From the NCBI RefSeq assembly GCF_002218005.2, contig NZ_AP018679.1:1041804-1105803 (forward strand): a stretch of DNA of 64,000 bases, read 5' to 3'. The notes beneath the pieces were generated by a model. The model made no database searches. It was not told where the DNA came from and saw only the letters and a list, made by a program, of their open reading frames with translations. The position numbers were made by a program, and so were the translations under genes. Origin of the DNA: Vibrio algivorus (GTDB lineage: Bacteria > Pseudomonadota > Gammaproteobacteria > Enterobacterales > Vibrionaceae). Positions 33,782 through 42,858 of the stretch are shown piece by piece (positions within the stretch are counted from its first letter, which is position 1; each line of letters opens with the position of its first letter).

Positions 33782-36288
33782 GCCAAACTTATACCGTCAA
33801 AGATGGTGATACTTTGCTGGCTATCGCCATTCAACAACAAGTCGATTTTAACCAAATACTGGCACTTAATCCTAAATATCAACCTAATCCAGATTTGATT
33901 CAAATTGGCGATATCATCAGGTTGCCACAGCCAGTCACGGCAGAAACCAATCAACCAATCAGCCCGGTTGCACCTCTCGAGCCTAAACGTCCGTTATGCA
34001 ATGTAGGCTCTTTAGAAGCGCCTCCACAATGTGAGGGTACGGACATTAAAAATGTGTTGTTTGTTACCAAAGAGCAAGGCAAGCAATATTATTGTTTGGA
34101 TGAAAAAGCACAGCAATATTTAGAAGAAGAAGCGTCTTACACTCAGCAGCTTATCGAAGGTTTTCAGCGAGTCTTAGAACAAGCACCGGATGCACAAACC
34201 GCCAGTGAACAAGATCACCTTGAGCACATCAATAAGAAAAAACAATGGGCGATTGATGCGGCAAATGCGGGCGCGATTGCTGTCGAGCAACCAAAAAATG
34301 AAACACAAGCCGCCTCTGCACCACAAGATGACAACCCAAAACGTGTTGAGGCTAAATTAAAAGAACTTGAACAACGCCGACGTTTTGTGTCTAGCTATCG
34401 CCCCCCTTTTCTTAAAGATGAAAGCTCAGTTGATGATGTAAAGGCTCGAGTTCTACAATCGATTGAAAAAGAAATTACCTATTATGAGCAATTAGCAGAA
34501 CCAACAACTAACCCCCAAAAGCCAGCGACAAGTGCAGTCACACTAGAGAATTTTACTCATAGTAAAACCTTAACCACTAAACCAGCTAGTAAGCATATTG
34601 TTGAAGTTTTTTCGGTACGCCAAAATCAGTTTGTTTATGTGCGCGCAGAGTTTTTAGAGCGCGAGCAAACCTATTGGCGAAAAAGAACCACCACACAAAC
34701 CATGCTGTCCAAGTTACGAGATGGAAACGTGGGTGCATTTAAAGATGCCATTATCAAAGACATTAAAGACGGCATCACCAAGAAGATCGAAAACCCAGAA
34801 ATCGAATTGGTCTTTAAAGAATGGAAAGCCGAAGGGGGGAATAGCGGTGAATGGAAAGCCAGTCATTATATTTTAAATGAAGATGGTGATACTCGCTTTG
34901 CTACGAGCGCCGAAGCACAACTCCTACGCTGGGGTGCCAGTGCGGCGGTGAAATCCACCTTTGAGCCGAGTAAAGGCAATGTTGATATTGGGGTTAAAGC
35001 AGAGGCCGCCTATTCACTAGCAGAAGCCTCGGTAGAGTTTACTTCATACCTGCCTTATGAGGCGGGCTTTCCGATATCACTTAGCTACACCGATGCCAAC
35101 AAACAGACCATGAACTATTCCTTTGGTCGCTTTCGTACTAACTGTACTGCCAAGCTCAGTTGCTTTGCTGGCGCTATGGTCAGTGGCTCAGCAGGCGTGA
35201 GTAATCAAGGCTCACAAAATAGCCAACAACCAGCTGGCCATAGCATATTGCTAGCACCATCGGTTGGTATGGGCGTCAACCAAGCCACCGGTCAAGTGGG
35301 TGTAAAAGCTGAAGGTTTTGTGGGGGCACAAGTTGGGGGTGAACTTTCAGGGGGACTTGAATGGCAGCATCCAGAAAAAGAAACTACGTTAAGTTTTTCT
35401 GAACTGGCTAAATTAAAAGCTGAAGGAAACCTATCTGTCGGCGCAGGTTTTGGTGGGGATTTTCAAATTATCTTAGATGATGGCCAGCTGATTTTATATT
35501 GCAATGGCCGCATTGTTTGGGGTGCAGGGGGCAGTGGTGGCTTTGGTGCTACAGTCAACTTTGAACAAATATGGGAGCTCGCTCAGGTGATCTGGGATGG
35601 ACTGCAATATGTGGATTATCGTCAACTAGATAATGTAAATAATGATATGTATGAATACCTAACACAATCTAGCTATATGGCATTTGCCACTAATCTGGTC
35701 ACTATCGTATCAAACCCAGCTCAAGCATGGAAAAATGCAATTCTAGCAGGGTCTACTAAAGTGAATATTTGGTGGAATAGGCGACAATCGCAACAAATAG
35801 AAGCCGAAATACTGGCGCGACACATTATAAATAAACAAGCATGGTCGGGTATTACCCCTGATAAACTGCAACCAGAAACCATCGGCATGATGCTCGATAC
35901 TTTAGCTGAAACCTTTTATGACAGCTGGGAAAAAGACCAAGAACGGGCAATTTGTTACCTACTGGGCAATAGCATATACAGTTGGCGCAAGTTTGAAGAA
36001 GTATTAGCCAGAATCAACCCAGAAGGGAAAAAACAAAATAGCGATAAATCTTTGTTTAATAACCTTGCTCGTTTAAATGCTATTTTAGACTATGCACAAC
36101 AGCAAGAATTTAACGACTGGGTACACAACTTAGCACAAGAAGATAAGCTAACTAAACTGGCACAGATCAAGGGCACAACTAGACCCTTTACCCCTTACAC
36201 TGGCAACCGTTTTGATATGAAACGCAATCAAGTAGGAGTGCAATTAGCTAGCATAGGCAGAACACCCCAAAATGGTCGATATGTATAA
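33778..36288 (+). CDS. Putative T6SS effector with N-terminal LysM domain
   Basis: 836 residues, no signal peptide. Residues 4-48 form a LysM peptidoglycan-binding domain ('TYTVKDGDTLLAIAIQQQVDFNQILALNPKY...IQIGDIIRLP'). A charged, helical linker to ~270 follows. The middle (about 330-600) has basic and polar beta-rich sequence with Gly/Ala-rich stretches ('GFVGAQVGGELSGGLEW', 'GAGGSGGFGATVNFEQIW') and 'CNGRIVWG'. The C-terminal ~230 residues are helical with no motif I recognise. No known toxin active site (lipase GxSxG, nuclease, lysozyme or amidase) is clear, so activity is unknown; the Gly-rich segments might insert in membranes. The call rests on the vgrG-DUF4123 context. Confidence 0.85.
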   Translation: MSQTYTVKDGDTLLAIAIQQQVDFNQILALNPKYQPNPDLIQIGDIIRLPQPVTAETNQPISPVAPLEPKRPLCNVGSLEAPPQCEGTDIKNVLFVTKEQGKQYYCLDEKAQQYLEEEASYTQQLIEGFQRVLEQAPDAQTASEQDHLEHINKKKQWAIDAANAGAIAVEQPKNETQAASAPQDDNPKRVEAKLKELEQRRRFVSSYRPPFLKDESSVDDVKARVLQSIEKEITYYEQLAEPTTNPQKPATSAVTLENFTHSKTLTTKPASKHIVEVFSVRQNQFVYVRAEFLEREQTYWRKRTTTQTMLSKLRDGNVGAFKDAIIKDIKDGITKKIENPEIELVFKEWKAEGGNSGEWKASHYILNEDGDTRFATSAEAQLLRWGASAAVKSTFEPSKGNVDIGVKAEAAYSLAEASVEFTSYLPYEAGFPISLSYTDANKQTMNYSFGRFRTNCTAKLSCFAGAMVSGSAGVSNQGSQNSQQPAGHSILLAPSVGMGVNQATGQVGVKAEGFVGAQVGGELSGGLEWQHPEKETTLSFSELAKLKAEGNLSVGAGFGGDFQIILDDGQLILYCNGRIVWGAGGSGGFGATVNFEQIWELAQVIWDGLQYVDYRQLDNVNNDMYEYLTQSSYMAFATNLVTIVSNPAQAWKNAILAGSTKVNIWWNRRQSQQIEAEILARHIINKQAWSGITPDKLQPETIGMMLDTLAETFYDSWEKDQERAICYLLGNSIYSWRKFEEVLARINPEGKKQNSDKSLFNNLARLNAILDYAQQQEFNDWVHNLAQEDKLTKLAQIKGTTRPFTPYTGNRFDMKRNQVGVQLASIGRTPQNGRYV

Positions 36289-36321
36289 CTAAGTGGTTTT
36301 AATTAAATAAGAAAACTAAAG

Positions 36322-36355
36322 TCTCACCTCACATTATGTTAGGTGGGATTTTTTA
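36322..36355 (+). terminator. Terminator after the T6SS effector gene
   Basis: TCTCACCT / AGGTGGGA with one G-T pair, followed by TTTTTT. Located between convergent genes. Confidence 0.8.
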
Positions 36356-36365
36356 TTACCCGCTA

Positions 36366-37412
36366 TTACGTAGCGGAATGTTTTTGTTGTAACGCGCAAC
36401 GAAAGCTAGCACCAAGGTAATAAAAATCATAACCATATGAATGTAAACGAGAAAATGTCATTGTGGTTCCATCACCATCCCGCTGTACCTTTTCCGTGCC
36501 TGTTTCTGGCCCTTGCGGATTATGCTCTGGCGAGTATAAATAATAATCTTTAGCATACCAATCATTAACCCACTCACTAACCTGATTGCTCATACCGTAC
36601 ACCCCTAATGGATTCGGCGGGAAAGTGTCAACATTTGTTATATTTGTCGAAGCATTTACCTCATCCTCGGTGTAATCCACCATATAACCCGTTTTAGGAT
36701 CGTAGTAGTTCCCCTCACTCAACTGACGATAACCATTATTGGTGGCAAAATAATAATGTTGGCCACGACTACGCGCCGCGTATTCCCATTGCGCTTCGGT
36801 CGGCAAATCAAACGGTAAAGCGGTGACTTGACCTAACCATAAACAATAATCTTTGGCTTCTTGCCAGCTCTTGGTAGAAGCTGCTGATTGTTTATTTTTT
36901 TCGAGATACGTTTCAAATTCGTCACTTCCTCTAACGAATGAAGTACCATCAAGCTGCTGCTCTGCAACTGGAAAATTATTTACTCTACGCATCACTTCCA
37001 TATCTGGAAATGTCGCTTCAAATTTCGCAATCGAATAAGAATCCAGAGTAACTTCATGTAAATGCATACCACCAGATAACGTACTGGTTAGCGAGGCATA
37101 ACACTCATTGTTAGGCGACCAATCTATACGCTCTCTTCTTCTGCTTGGAATTTCACACGGGGCTTTAAAATCGCCCATTTCAAAGCTTCCCCCTTCCACA
37201 AACACTAAATTTTCAATCGCTTTTACCGCCACATCGGCGATTTGCTGCCTGTCATCATTGCTAGCATTAGGGTATTGAGTGTTAATGTTATCTTTAATGG
37301 TTTGTGCTTGCTGAGCCGAAATTTTATCGCTACTAATTTGAATGCTGGAGTTGGCATCACATGCCGACAACAACGGCAATAATACACCGACACCCAACCA
37401 AAACGGTTTCAT
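36366..37412 (-). CDS. SUMF1/FGE-domain lipoprotein
   Basis: 348 residues. The signal peptide ends in the lipobox L-S-A-C (Cys18). Asp19 at position +2 is the classic signal for retention in the inner membrane. The rest is a formylglycine-generating-enzyme-like (SUMF1) domain: 'FVEGGSFEMGDF', 'ATFPDMEVMRRVNN', 'WQEAKDYCLWLGQVTALPFDLPTEAQWEYAARSRG', 'GVYGMSNQVSEWVNDWY', 'GASFRCAL'. Most bacterial members are not true sulfatase-modifying enzymes but have a carbohydrate- or protein-binding role. It converges on the T6SS effector gene, 77 bp away. A periplasm-facing membrane lipoprotein beside a T6SS effector is a candidate immunity protein, but its opposite orientation is unusual for one. Confidence 0.85.
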   Translation of the reverse strand: MKPFWLGVGVLLPLLSACDANSSIQISSDKISAQQAQTIKDNINTQYPNASNDDRQQIADVAVKAIENLVFVEGGSFEMGDFKAPCEIPSRRRERIDWSPNNECYASLTSTLSGGMHLHEVTLDSYSIAKFEATFPDMEVMRRVNNFPVAEQQLDGTSFVRGSDEFETYLEKNKQSAASTKSWQEAKDYCLWLGQVTALPFDLPTEAQWEYAARSRGQHYYFATNNGYRQLSEGNYYDPKTGYMVDYTEDEVNASTNITNVDTFPPNPLGVYGMSNQVSEWVNDWYAKDYYLYSPEHNPQGPETGTEKVQRDGDGTTMTFSRLHSYGYDFYYLGASFRCALQQKHSAT

Positions 37413-37701
37413 GCTAAATCCTTTTATTTTTATGATTTTTCACTATACAAAAGTGCTTGGATTATAAAAGAAAAACCAATAATTGGCGATAAAAACAGCA
37501 GTGAATCTTCATTAAAAACTATTAATTTCCTAACTTAAACACAATAACTTTAACTGATGTAAATTCACTAAAATGTTGGCACGTATAAACACCTTTTTAG
37601 ATGGAAAATAACAAAACAATTTAACCACTAAACACCATGACCGACGGAAACCATTAAGTGCAGAAAATACCGTAGAAATGATGCAACAAAAATCGCCCCT
37701 T

Positions 37702-38184
37702 TCATTTTTCTTCTATCACTTTTGGTTTCAAGCTTACTCCGCTTCTCTCCTGTAACCATAAACCACTTAGTTTCATGCTGTAACCGAATATTCCACCAAT
37801 TAAAAGTGAAGGAATAACCAACTGCCAATTTCCATCAGCGGCAAAGGTGGCACATGCGCCAATGAAGGTTCCGGGGATAAAACTCAACCAGAGTTTCTGC
37901 ACTTGAATGCACATAAAAAAAGAAACCAATGCTGTCAAAATATAACCAATGACATCGCTACCTAACCATTGCGAACCATGAATAATGATTAGCGCCCAAA
38001 TCACGCCAGATAGGTTCGTCAGTACGCTCACACCTAAACCTCTCAAGCCTTGAATCGGCGAAGCAAAGTAGCTGGTACAACCGAGAAAGCCAGCCCAAGA
38101 CAACAGACCCAAAGAAATGGACACCCAACCCCAAATGCCTGAAAGCAATCCAGTGGTCAGTGAAATAGCAAATAATGTCGACAT
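37702..38184 (-). CDS. DUF1097 membrane protein (YcdZ-like)
   Basis: 160 residues with five hydrophobic segments, e.g. 'FAISLTTGLLSGIWGWVSISLGLLSWAGFLGCTSYF', 'GLGVSVLTNLSGVIWALIIIHGSQWLG' and 'FIPGTFIGACATFAADGNWQLVIPSLLIGGIFGYSMKLSG'. The pattern and length match the DUF1097 family (E. coli YcdZ). Function unknown. It stands alone, followed by a 290 bp spacer toward the SUMF1 gene, in which I found nothing definite. The C-terminal ~20 residues are charged and cytosolic. Confidence 0.85.
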   Translation of the reverse strand: MSTLFAISLTTGLLSGIWGWVSISLGLLSWAGFLGCTSYFASPIQGLRGLGVSVLTNLSGVIWALIIIHGSQWLGSDVIGYILTALVSFFMCIQVQKLWLSFIPGTFIGACATFAADGNWQLVIPSLLIGGIFGYSMKLSGLWLQERSGVSLKPKVIEEK

Positions 38185-38298
38185 AAGAAGATATTCAGTT
38201 AAAAAATGAAGAAGGGAGAGTAAAGAAGGAATAGGTCAAAAGAAGCGATTTTGATCACAGATAATATGAATGACAAATTTCGATTACATATAAATGAT

Positions 38299-38330
38299 AA
38301 CGCAAGCGATTAACTACCATCACTTGCGTT
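38299..38330 (-). terminator. Probable terminator after the EamA gene
   Basis: AACGCAAG / CTTGCGTT, extended by a further GAT/ATC pairing. On the minus strand it is followed by ATCATTTAT. The T-run is poor, hence moderate confidence. Confidence 0.5.
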
Positions 38331-38354
38331 ATAGAGTACTTAGGATAAGTTGAT

Positions 38355-39224
38355 TTACTTACGTCTCTCCCACTGAGTAATAAACACGATCGAAGCCATC
38401 ATAATTGCAGCGCCTATCCATAAATTGCCTGTCGGGATCCACCCAAACACAAGCCAACCTAAAAAGACATTAAACGGCAATTTTGCTAAATCAAATGGTT
38501 GCACAAAAGAGGCATCTGCCACGGCATAAGCTTTAACAATCGCCCATTGCGCTAACGCTGTCATTACGCCAGCACCAATCAATAGCCCCCAAACAATCCA
38601 ACCGGTTGGAGTAGACCATTCAGGTAATGCCAATAAGATATTAAAAGGCGTGAGTAAAATCAGCAGGTAAACTACCATGGTAGACGGTGAATCGTTAACC
38701 GACATTTTCTTCACCATCAATGAATAACAGGCCCAGAAAAAAGCTGCTCCGACAGGCAATAATGTTGCCCAGCTAAATGCGTCTGACCAAGGCTCTAATA
38801 TGATCATGGCCCCGCCAAAACCGGCTAAAGTCGCCATCCAGCGCGCCCAACCCACATTTTCTTTTAGTAATATCCCAGAACCGACGGTCGCAAACAGTGG
38901 TGAAGTCATTAACAATGCAATACCTTGCCAAATAGGAACTGGATACGCCAACGCCCAAAACCAAAGTTGAATCCCGATAACAGACAAAAAGACTCGAAAG
39001 GCATGCCAGCCAAAATGTTTGGTATAAAGAGAGCGGCGAATGCCTAATGTTTTTAAGTAAGGCATGATGGCCACCAGTGCGATAGCGTATTGAAGCAGAG
39101 CAACCGTGGTCGAAGGAATAGAAAAAGTAATACTGATGTATTGGGCAGCACTGTTAACCACAGCAAAAGACAAGCCAGCAACTAGCATCCACGAGGCACC
39201 AAGCACTGGTGAGTGGTTAGACAT
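38355..39224 (-). CDS. EamA/DMT-family transporter
   Basis: 289 residues with ten predicted membrane helices in two EamA repeats. The first repeat is 'GASWMLVAGLSFAVVNSAAQYIS', with 'PVPIWQGIALLMTSPLFATVGSGILLKENVGWARW' at its end (the family's PLF and E motif). The second ends 'ADASFVQPFDLAKLPFNVFLGWLVFGWIPTGNLWIGAAIMMASIVFI'. Members export or import metabolites; the substrate cannot be assigned. It is a single gene, preceded by 125 bp without features toward the next minus-strand gene and followed by a hairpin. Confidence 0.9.
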   Translation of the reverse strand: MSNHSPVLGASWMLVAGLSFAVVNSAAQYISITFSIPSTTVALLQYAIALVAIMPYLKTLGIRRSLYTKHFGWHAFRVFLSVIGIQLWFWALAYPVPIWQGIALLMTSPLFATVGSGILLKENVGWARWMATLAGFGGAMIILEPWSDAFSWATLLPVGAAFFWACYSLMVKKMSVNDSPSTMVVYLLILLTPFNILLALPEWSTPTGWIVWGLLIGAGVMTALAQWAIVKAYAVADASFVQPFDLAKLPFNVFLGWLVFGWIPTGNLWIGAAIMMASIVFITQWERRK

Positions 39225-39349
39225 ATTAAAAAGTTCTCATACAAAGAAATAAGTTGGGTGAGATAATAAATCACACAGATGGGAATAACTAGGCCAAACC
39301 ACATTACTCCCTACACCATGGCTCTAATTAAGAGACCATTTAATTGATA

Positions 39350-40981
39350 TTATTGCTCATTAAACCAACGTGGTACCATCACATTCAATGAACGAGGTTG
39401 AATACGAATGCTCAATTTTTCAGCTTCATACAGTTCACCATCAATCACATATTTAAAAGTTACTTCACTGGATATAGTGACTTCTTTAGCTTGCTTATGC
39501 ACAAACCCTATCGGTTCTGCCGTAGGTAGTAAACCTGAGATAGCCAATTCAGATAGTGATAATAAGCGTCCGGCAACACTTTGATGGCTGGGCATGTAGG
39601 TAACATCCAAAATACCATCTTGTAAATCCGGCTCTCCCCCACCTTGTGCAAGTAGCGTAGTAAAAGGAGCAGCATTAGCGACAACTAAACTACTCACATC
39701 TAATTCTTGTGGCGCTTGTTTATCTAAAGCAATACGGATTGTTAACGTTTCATTATTGGCAATCGCACTCCACAAACCTTTTAAGTAAGCCAATTGACCA
39801 TCATTATTTTTCTCTTCACGCTCAGCGTATTCAATCATTTGCTGTTCAAAACCAATGCCGGAAACCAACAACATTAAATCGCTGTTACATAAAGCGGTAT
39901 CCACTTGAGTCACTTCGCCATTTAGAATCGCGCCACATGCCGTTTCAACTGGAATAATTTTATTCTCAATACCATAGAGCACATGACACAAGGCATTGGC
40001 GGTACCCAATGGTAGAATACCAAGGACAATATCTCTATGGACTAATTGACTTGCTACTTCTGTTACCGTGCCATCACCACCACCTGCGACGATCAAAGAA
40101 GCTCCAGAGTTAATCGCTTCTTTAGTCAGTTCGGTTGCTGAGATCTCAGGCGTGGTCTCTCGTACTTCCACTTGATATTTAGCTTTAAATTTCTCCAGAA
40201 TTTCATTTTGATAAGTGCCCCACTTTCCTCCACCAGAAACCGGGTTCACAATCAGCCACACGGTCTGCTCAGAAACTAATGCTTGTTGCTTATCAAGTTG
40301 CCTTAACATTTTCATTTGTTCCTTATTGAGATTAGCTGTGCTACGAATCGATTGAATTTTTTTCATTACCTCTTCAATAGTCATTCTTGGGTAACGACGC
40401 AATAAATAGGCAGCTAATACAAACACCGAACGCCCACGACCTAATGCACAATGCACCACTATTTTCTTGGAGTCAGCGAGTTGAACATCCATCCAATCTA
40501 ATGCTTTTAATAACTTCCGTTTTGATGGCACTTTATGATCAAGCACTGGCAAATTGAAATATTCAAAATCACGACTCGCTTTGCGGCTTTGTAGTCCATG
40601 AAATTCAGCGGTGATATCTAAAATGCTAGTAATACCTTGTGCTTTTAACTCTTTTAAATCTTTGGTAAATAGTCGACGAGCTAAGTACAACTGAGGATCA
40701 ATGCGTTGAATAGGGGCCACCGAATCATGAGTTCGCGCCCAATAATTATAATAATGTGCACCAATCAAAAAAGGCGCAAGCACTAGCTGAATACCATTAG
40801 GGATCACCCCGTTTGGCTTTTTACGAAATAAATGAGGGAAGTTGCATAGATAAGCGATACTGACAACCGACAAAGATAAAGCAATCCAAGCAAGAGGAAT
40901 CGACAGCCAAAAATTAGGACACAGCAAGGCCAATACATAAAATAGAATACTGCCCGCAATATAGTATTTGGTGACTAGCAT
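39350..40981 (-). CDS. Fusion of dual-specificity phosphatase and lipid (diacylglycerol) kinase
   Basis: 543 residues. It begins with two hydrophobic segments (about 5-48). A dual-specificity/tyrosine phosphatase domain (about 80-225) follows with the active-site loop H-C-A-L-G-R-G-R-S (Cys178 to Arg184, CX5R) and an upstream 'LDITAEF' Asp. A DAGK catalytic domain follows (about 235-540): 'LIVNPVSGGGKWG', 'LIVAGGGDGTVTEVA', 'ILPLGTANALCHVL', and the C-terminal lobe. It would make phosphatidate-like lipids and dephosphorylate an unknown phosphate ester at the membrane. The two-domain form also occurs in other gammaproteobacteria (YegS-like kinase with DSP), but the joint role is unproved. The upstream gap holds a repeat and a parS2-like site. 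Confidence 0.88.
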   Translation of the reverse strand: MLVTKYYIAGSILFYVLALLCPNFWLSIPLAWIALSLSVVSIAYLCNFPHLFRKKPNGVIPNGIQLVLAPFLIGAHYYNYWARTHDSVAPIQRIDPQLYLARRLFTKDLKELKAQGITSILDITAEFHGLQSRKASRDFEYFNLPVLDHKVPSKRKLLKALDWMDVQLADSKKIVVHCALGRGRSVFVLAAYLLRRYPRMTIEEVMKKIQSIRSTANLNKEQMKMLRQLDKQQALVSEQTVWLIVNPVSGGGKWGTYQNEILEKFKAKYQVEVRETTPEISATELTKEAINSGASLIVAGGGDGTVTEVASQLVHRDIVLGILPLGTANALCHVLYGIENKIIPVETACGAILNGEVTQVDTALCNSDLMLLVSGIGFEQQMIEYAEREEKNNDGQLAYLKGLWSAIANNETLTIRIALDKQAPQELDVSSLVVANAAPFTTLLAQGGGEPDLQDGILDVTYMPSHQSVAGRLLSLSELAISGLLPTAEPIGFVHKQAKEVTISSEVTFKYVIDGELYEAEKLSIRIQPRSLNVMVPRWFNEQ

Positions 40982-40993
40982 TGTCTCTCCCTA

Positions 40994-41073
40994 TATACCC
41001 AAGTGACTTCAAGATGCAGAATTCAGAGCCATCATCTAACCTTTAAACAAGGATGATTCGCGTAGGAATGTAT
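40994..41073. repeat. Left fragment of the TATACCCAAGT repeat
   Basis: TATACCCAAGTGACTTCAAG followed by 'gcagaattcagagccatcat' and a partly deleted 'taacctttaaacaaggatga'. Homology fades near 41073. In the rest of the 40982-41627 gap I find one parS2-like palindrome and no other clear feature. Confidence 0.8.
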
Positions 41074-41370
41074 ATATCTCTGCCATTACAATAATGAAAC
41101 AATAACATTACCTTACTAAAGATGCCTATCTTATCTCGACCGAATTCCATCATAGATAAATCAAGTTTATGCCGTTAAAAAACAATCACACTCGTAACCT
41201 TAATATTTCCTTCAGAAATGACTGCAAAAATTAAAAAACATCTTCATTTCTACAACAAACAAATCTTATCGAAACCATAAAATTATTCTGATTTACTATT
41301 TGAAAATTCGTTTTATTATCGCCCCTGTTCTTCGCAAGAAAGTACCAACCGCCACACTCAACTGTTAACA

Positions 41371-41383
41371 TTTACAGTGTAAA
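41371..41383. other. Candidate parS2 site (ParB2-binding palindrome)
   Basis: TTTACAGTGTAAA, a perfect match to the TTTACANTGTAAA core. Intergenic, between the lipid-kinase fusion gene and potF. Confidence 0.78.
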
Positions 41384-41627
41384 CAGTCTGTTTAGTGTCG
41401 CTATTCGTTAACGCAAGGTTAATGGGCGCAGGTTGCAAATCTACGAGTTTGGATGATTTTCCCCTTCATACATCCAACTCAGAAAACGTCATATTGAATA
41501 AATTAACTTATGTTCAACCTGACTCAAATCAGTGATCTCCCAAGGCTAAAATCAAAAGGAATGCTGGCTATAAGCTAGGTTGGTGAGCTAACCATTGGAT
41601 CAACCGATCCATTATTTGGGACCTACT

Positions 41628-42770
41628 ATGTTTATTAAAACTTCAGTGTCTTTCAAAAAGACTGTGTTCGCTGCATCAATGACAGTAACAACCTTGTTCT
41701 CGTCTGCGGCTTTATTTACTTCAAGCAAAACTTACGCTCAAGATGAGCAAGTGCTACACGTTTATAACTGGAGCAGCTACATCGCACCAAACACGATTAG
41801 CGATTTTGAAAAACAAACCGGCATTAAAGTGGTATACGACGTATTTGATAGCAACGAAGTACTGGAAGCCAAACTCCTTGCAGGCCGTTCAGGTTATGAC
41901 GTGGTAGTGCCATCAAATAACTTTTTAGCCAAACAAATTCGCGCAGGTGTTTTCCAAAAGTTAGATCGCTCTCAGTTACCTAACTGGAAAAACCTCAACC
42001 CAGAATTATTGAATGCACTATCACCAAGTGATCCTGGTAATTTATACGCGATGCCTTATTTATGGGGCACCATCGGTTTTGCTTACAACGCCGATAAAGT
42101 ACAGAAAGTACTCGGTGAAGATATGCCAACCGATTCCTGGGATTTAGTGTTTAACCCGCAGTACATGGAAAAACTGAAGACCTGTGGTGTGTCATTTTTG
42201 GATTCCCCGACAGAGATGTTACCAGCAGCATTGAATTATTTGGGGTTAGATACTGGCACACAAAAACCGGAAGACATCAAACAAGCTGAGGCATTGTTTT
42301 TGTCTATTCGTGAAAACATCAGTTACTTCCACTCGTCTAAATATATTTCTGATTTAGCGAATGGCGATATTTGTGTCGCTGTGGGTTATTCAAATGACTT
42401 ATTCATTGCTCGTGATCGTGCCAACGAAGCGAATAATGGCAACAAAATTGAATACGTGATCCCGAAAGAAGGTGCAGGCAGTTACTTTGACATGATGGCA
42501 ATTCCAGCCGATGCCAAAAATGTTCAAGCCGCTCATGTATTTTTGAACTATTTAATGACACCAGAAGTGATTGCCAACATTACCAATGAAGTCAGCGCAG
42601 CCAACGGTAACCAAGCTGCAACGCCATTTGTAAACCAAGACATTAGTAATAATGCTGGGATTTACCCTGATGAAGCAACACTGAAAAACATATACACGAT
42701 CAGCGATCTACCCGCCAAAACTCAACGTGTCATGACACGTACTTGGACCAAGATCAAAACTGGTCGATAG
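41628..42770 (+). CDS. potF: Putrescine-binding periplasmic protein PotF
   Basis: 380 residues. A signal peptide with core 'TVFAASMTVTTLFSSAALFTSSKTYA' is followed by the polyamine-binding fold starting 'EQVLHVYNWSSYIAPNTISDFEKQTGIKVVYDVFDSNEVLEAKLLAGRSGYDVVVPS'. 'MPYLWGTIGFAYN' and 'YLMTPEVIANITNEVSAANGN' are PotD/PotF-type segments. Start ATG 41628 has GGGA seven bases before it. It precedes potG by 88 bp with a terminator-like hairpin in between, typical of the importer order potF-G-H-I. The family imports putrescine; exact specificity versus spermidine is not certain from sequence. Confidence 0.93.
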   Translation: MFIKTSVSFKKTVFAASMTVTTLFSSAALFTSSKTYAQDEQVLHVYNWSSYIAPNTISDFEKQTGIKVVYDVFDSNEVLEAKLLAGRSGYDVVVPSNNFLAKQIRAGVFQKLDRSQLPNWKNLNPELLNALSPSDPGNLYAMPYLWGTIGFAYNADKVQKVLGEDMPTDSWDLVFNPQYMEKLKTCGVSFLDSPTEMLPAALNYLGLDTGTQKPEDIKQAEALFLSIRENISYFHSSKYISDLANGDICVAVGYSNDLFIARDRANEANNGNKIEYVIPKEGAGSYFDMMAIPADAKNVQAAHVFLNYLMTPEVIANITNEVSAANGNQAATPFVNQDISNNAGIYPDEATLKNIYTISDLPAKTQRVMTRTWTKIKTGR

Positions 42771-42803
42771 CGCCGAAACACATACTTGAGTTTAAGTGTG
42801 ATT

Positions 42804-42830
42804 AAGGCGTCCAAACTAGGACGCCTTTTT
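42804..42830 (+). terminator. Terminator/attenuator hairpin between potF and potG
   Basis: AAGGCGTCC(aaacta)GGACGCCTT then a T-run. It lies inside the operon, so it likely lowers expression of potGHI relative to the binding protein. Confidence 0.82.
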
Positions 42831-42858
42831 ATTTTTAAAAAATTTAAAGAGAATTGAA

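Noticed and set aside
37628..37828. 66-codon frame on the minus strand overlapping the DUF1097 gene end
   Set aside because: It is an out-of-frame shadow of the DUF1097 gene with no independent start signal.
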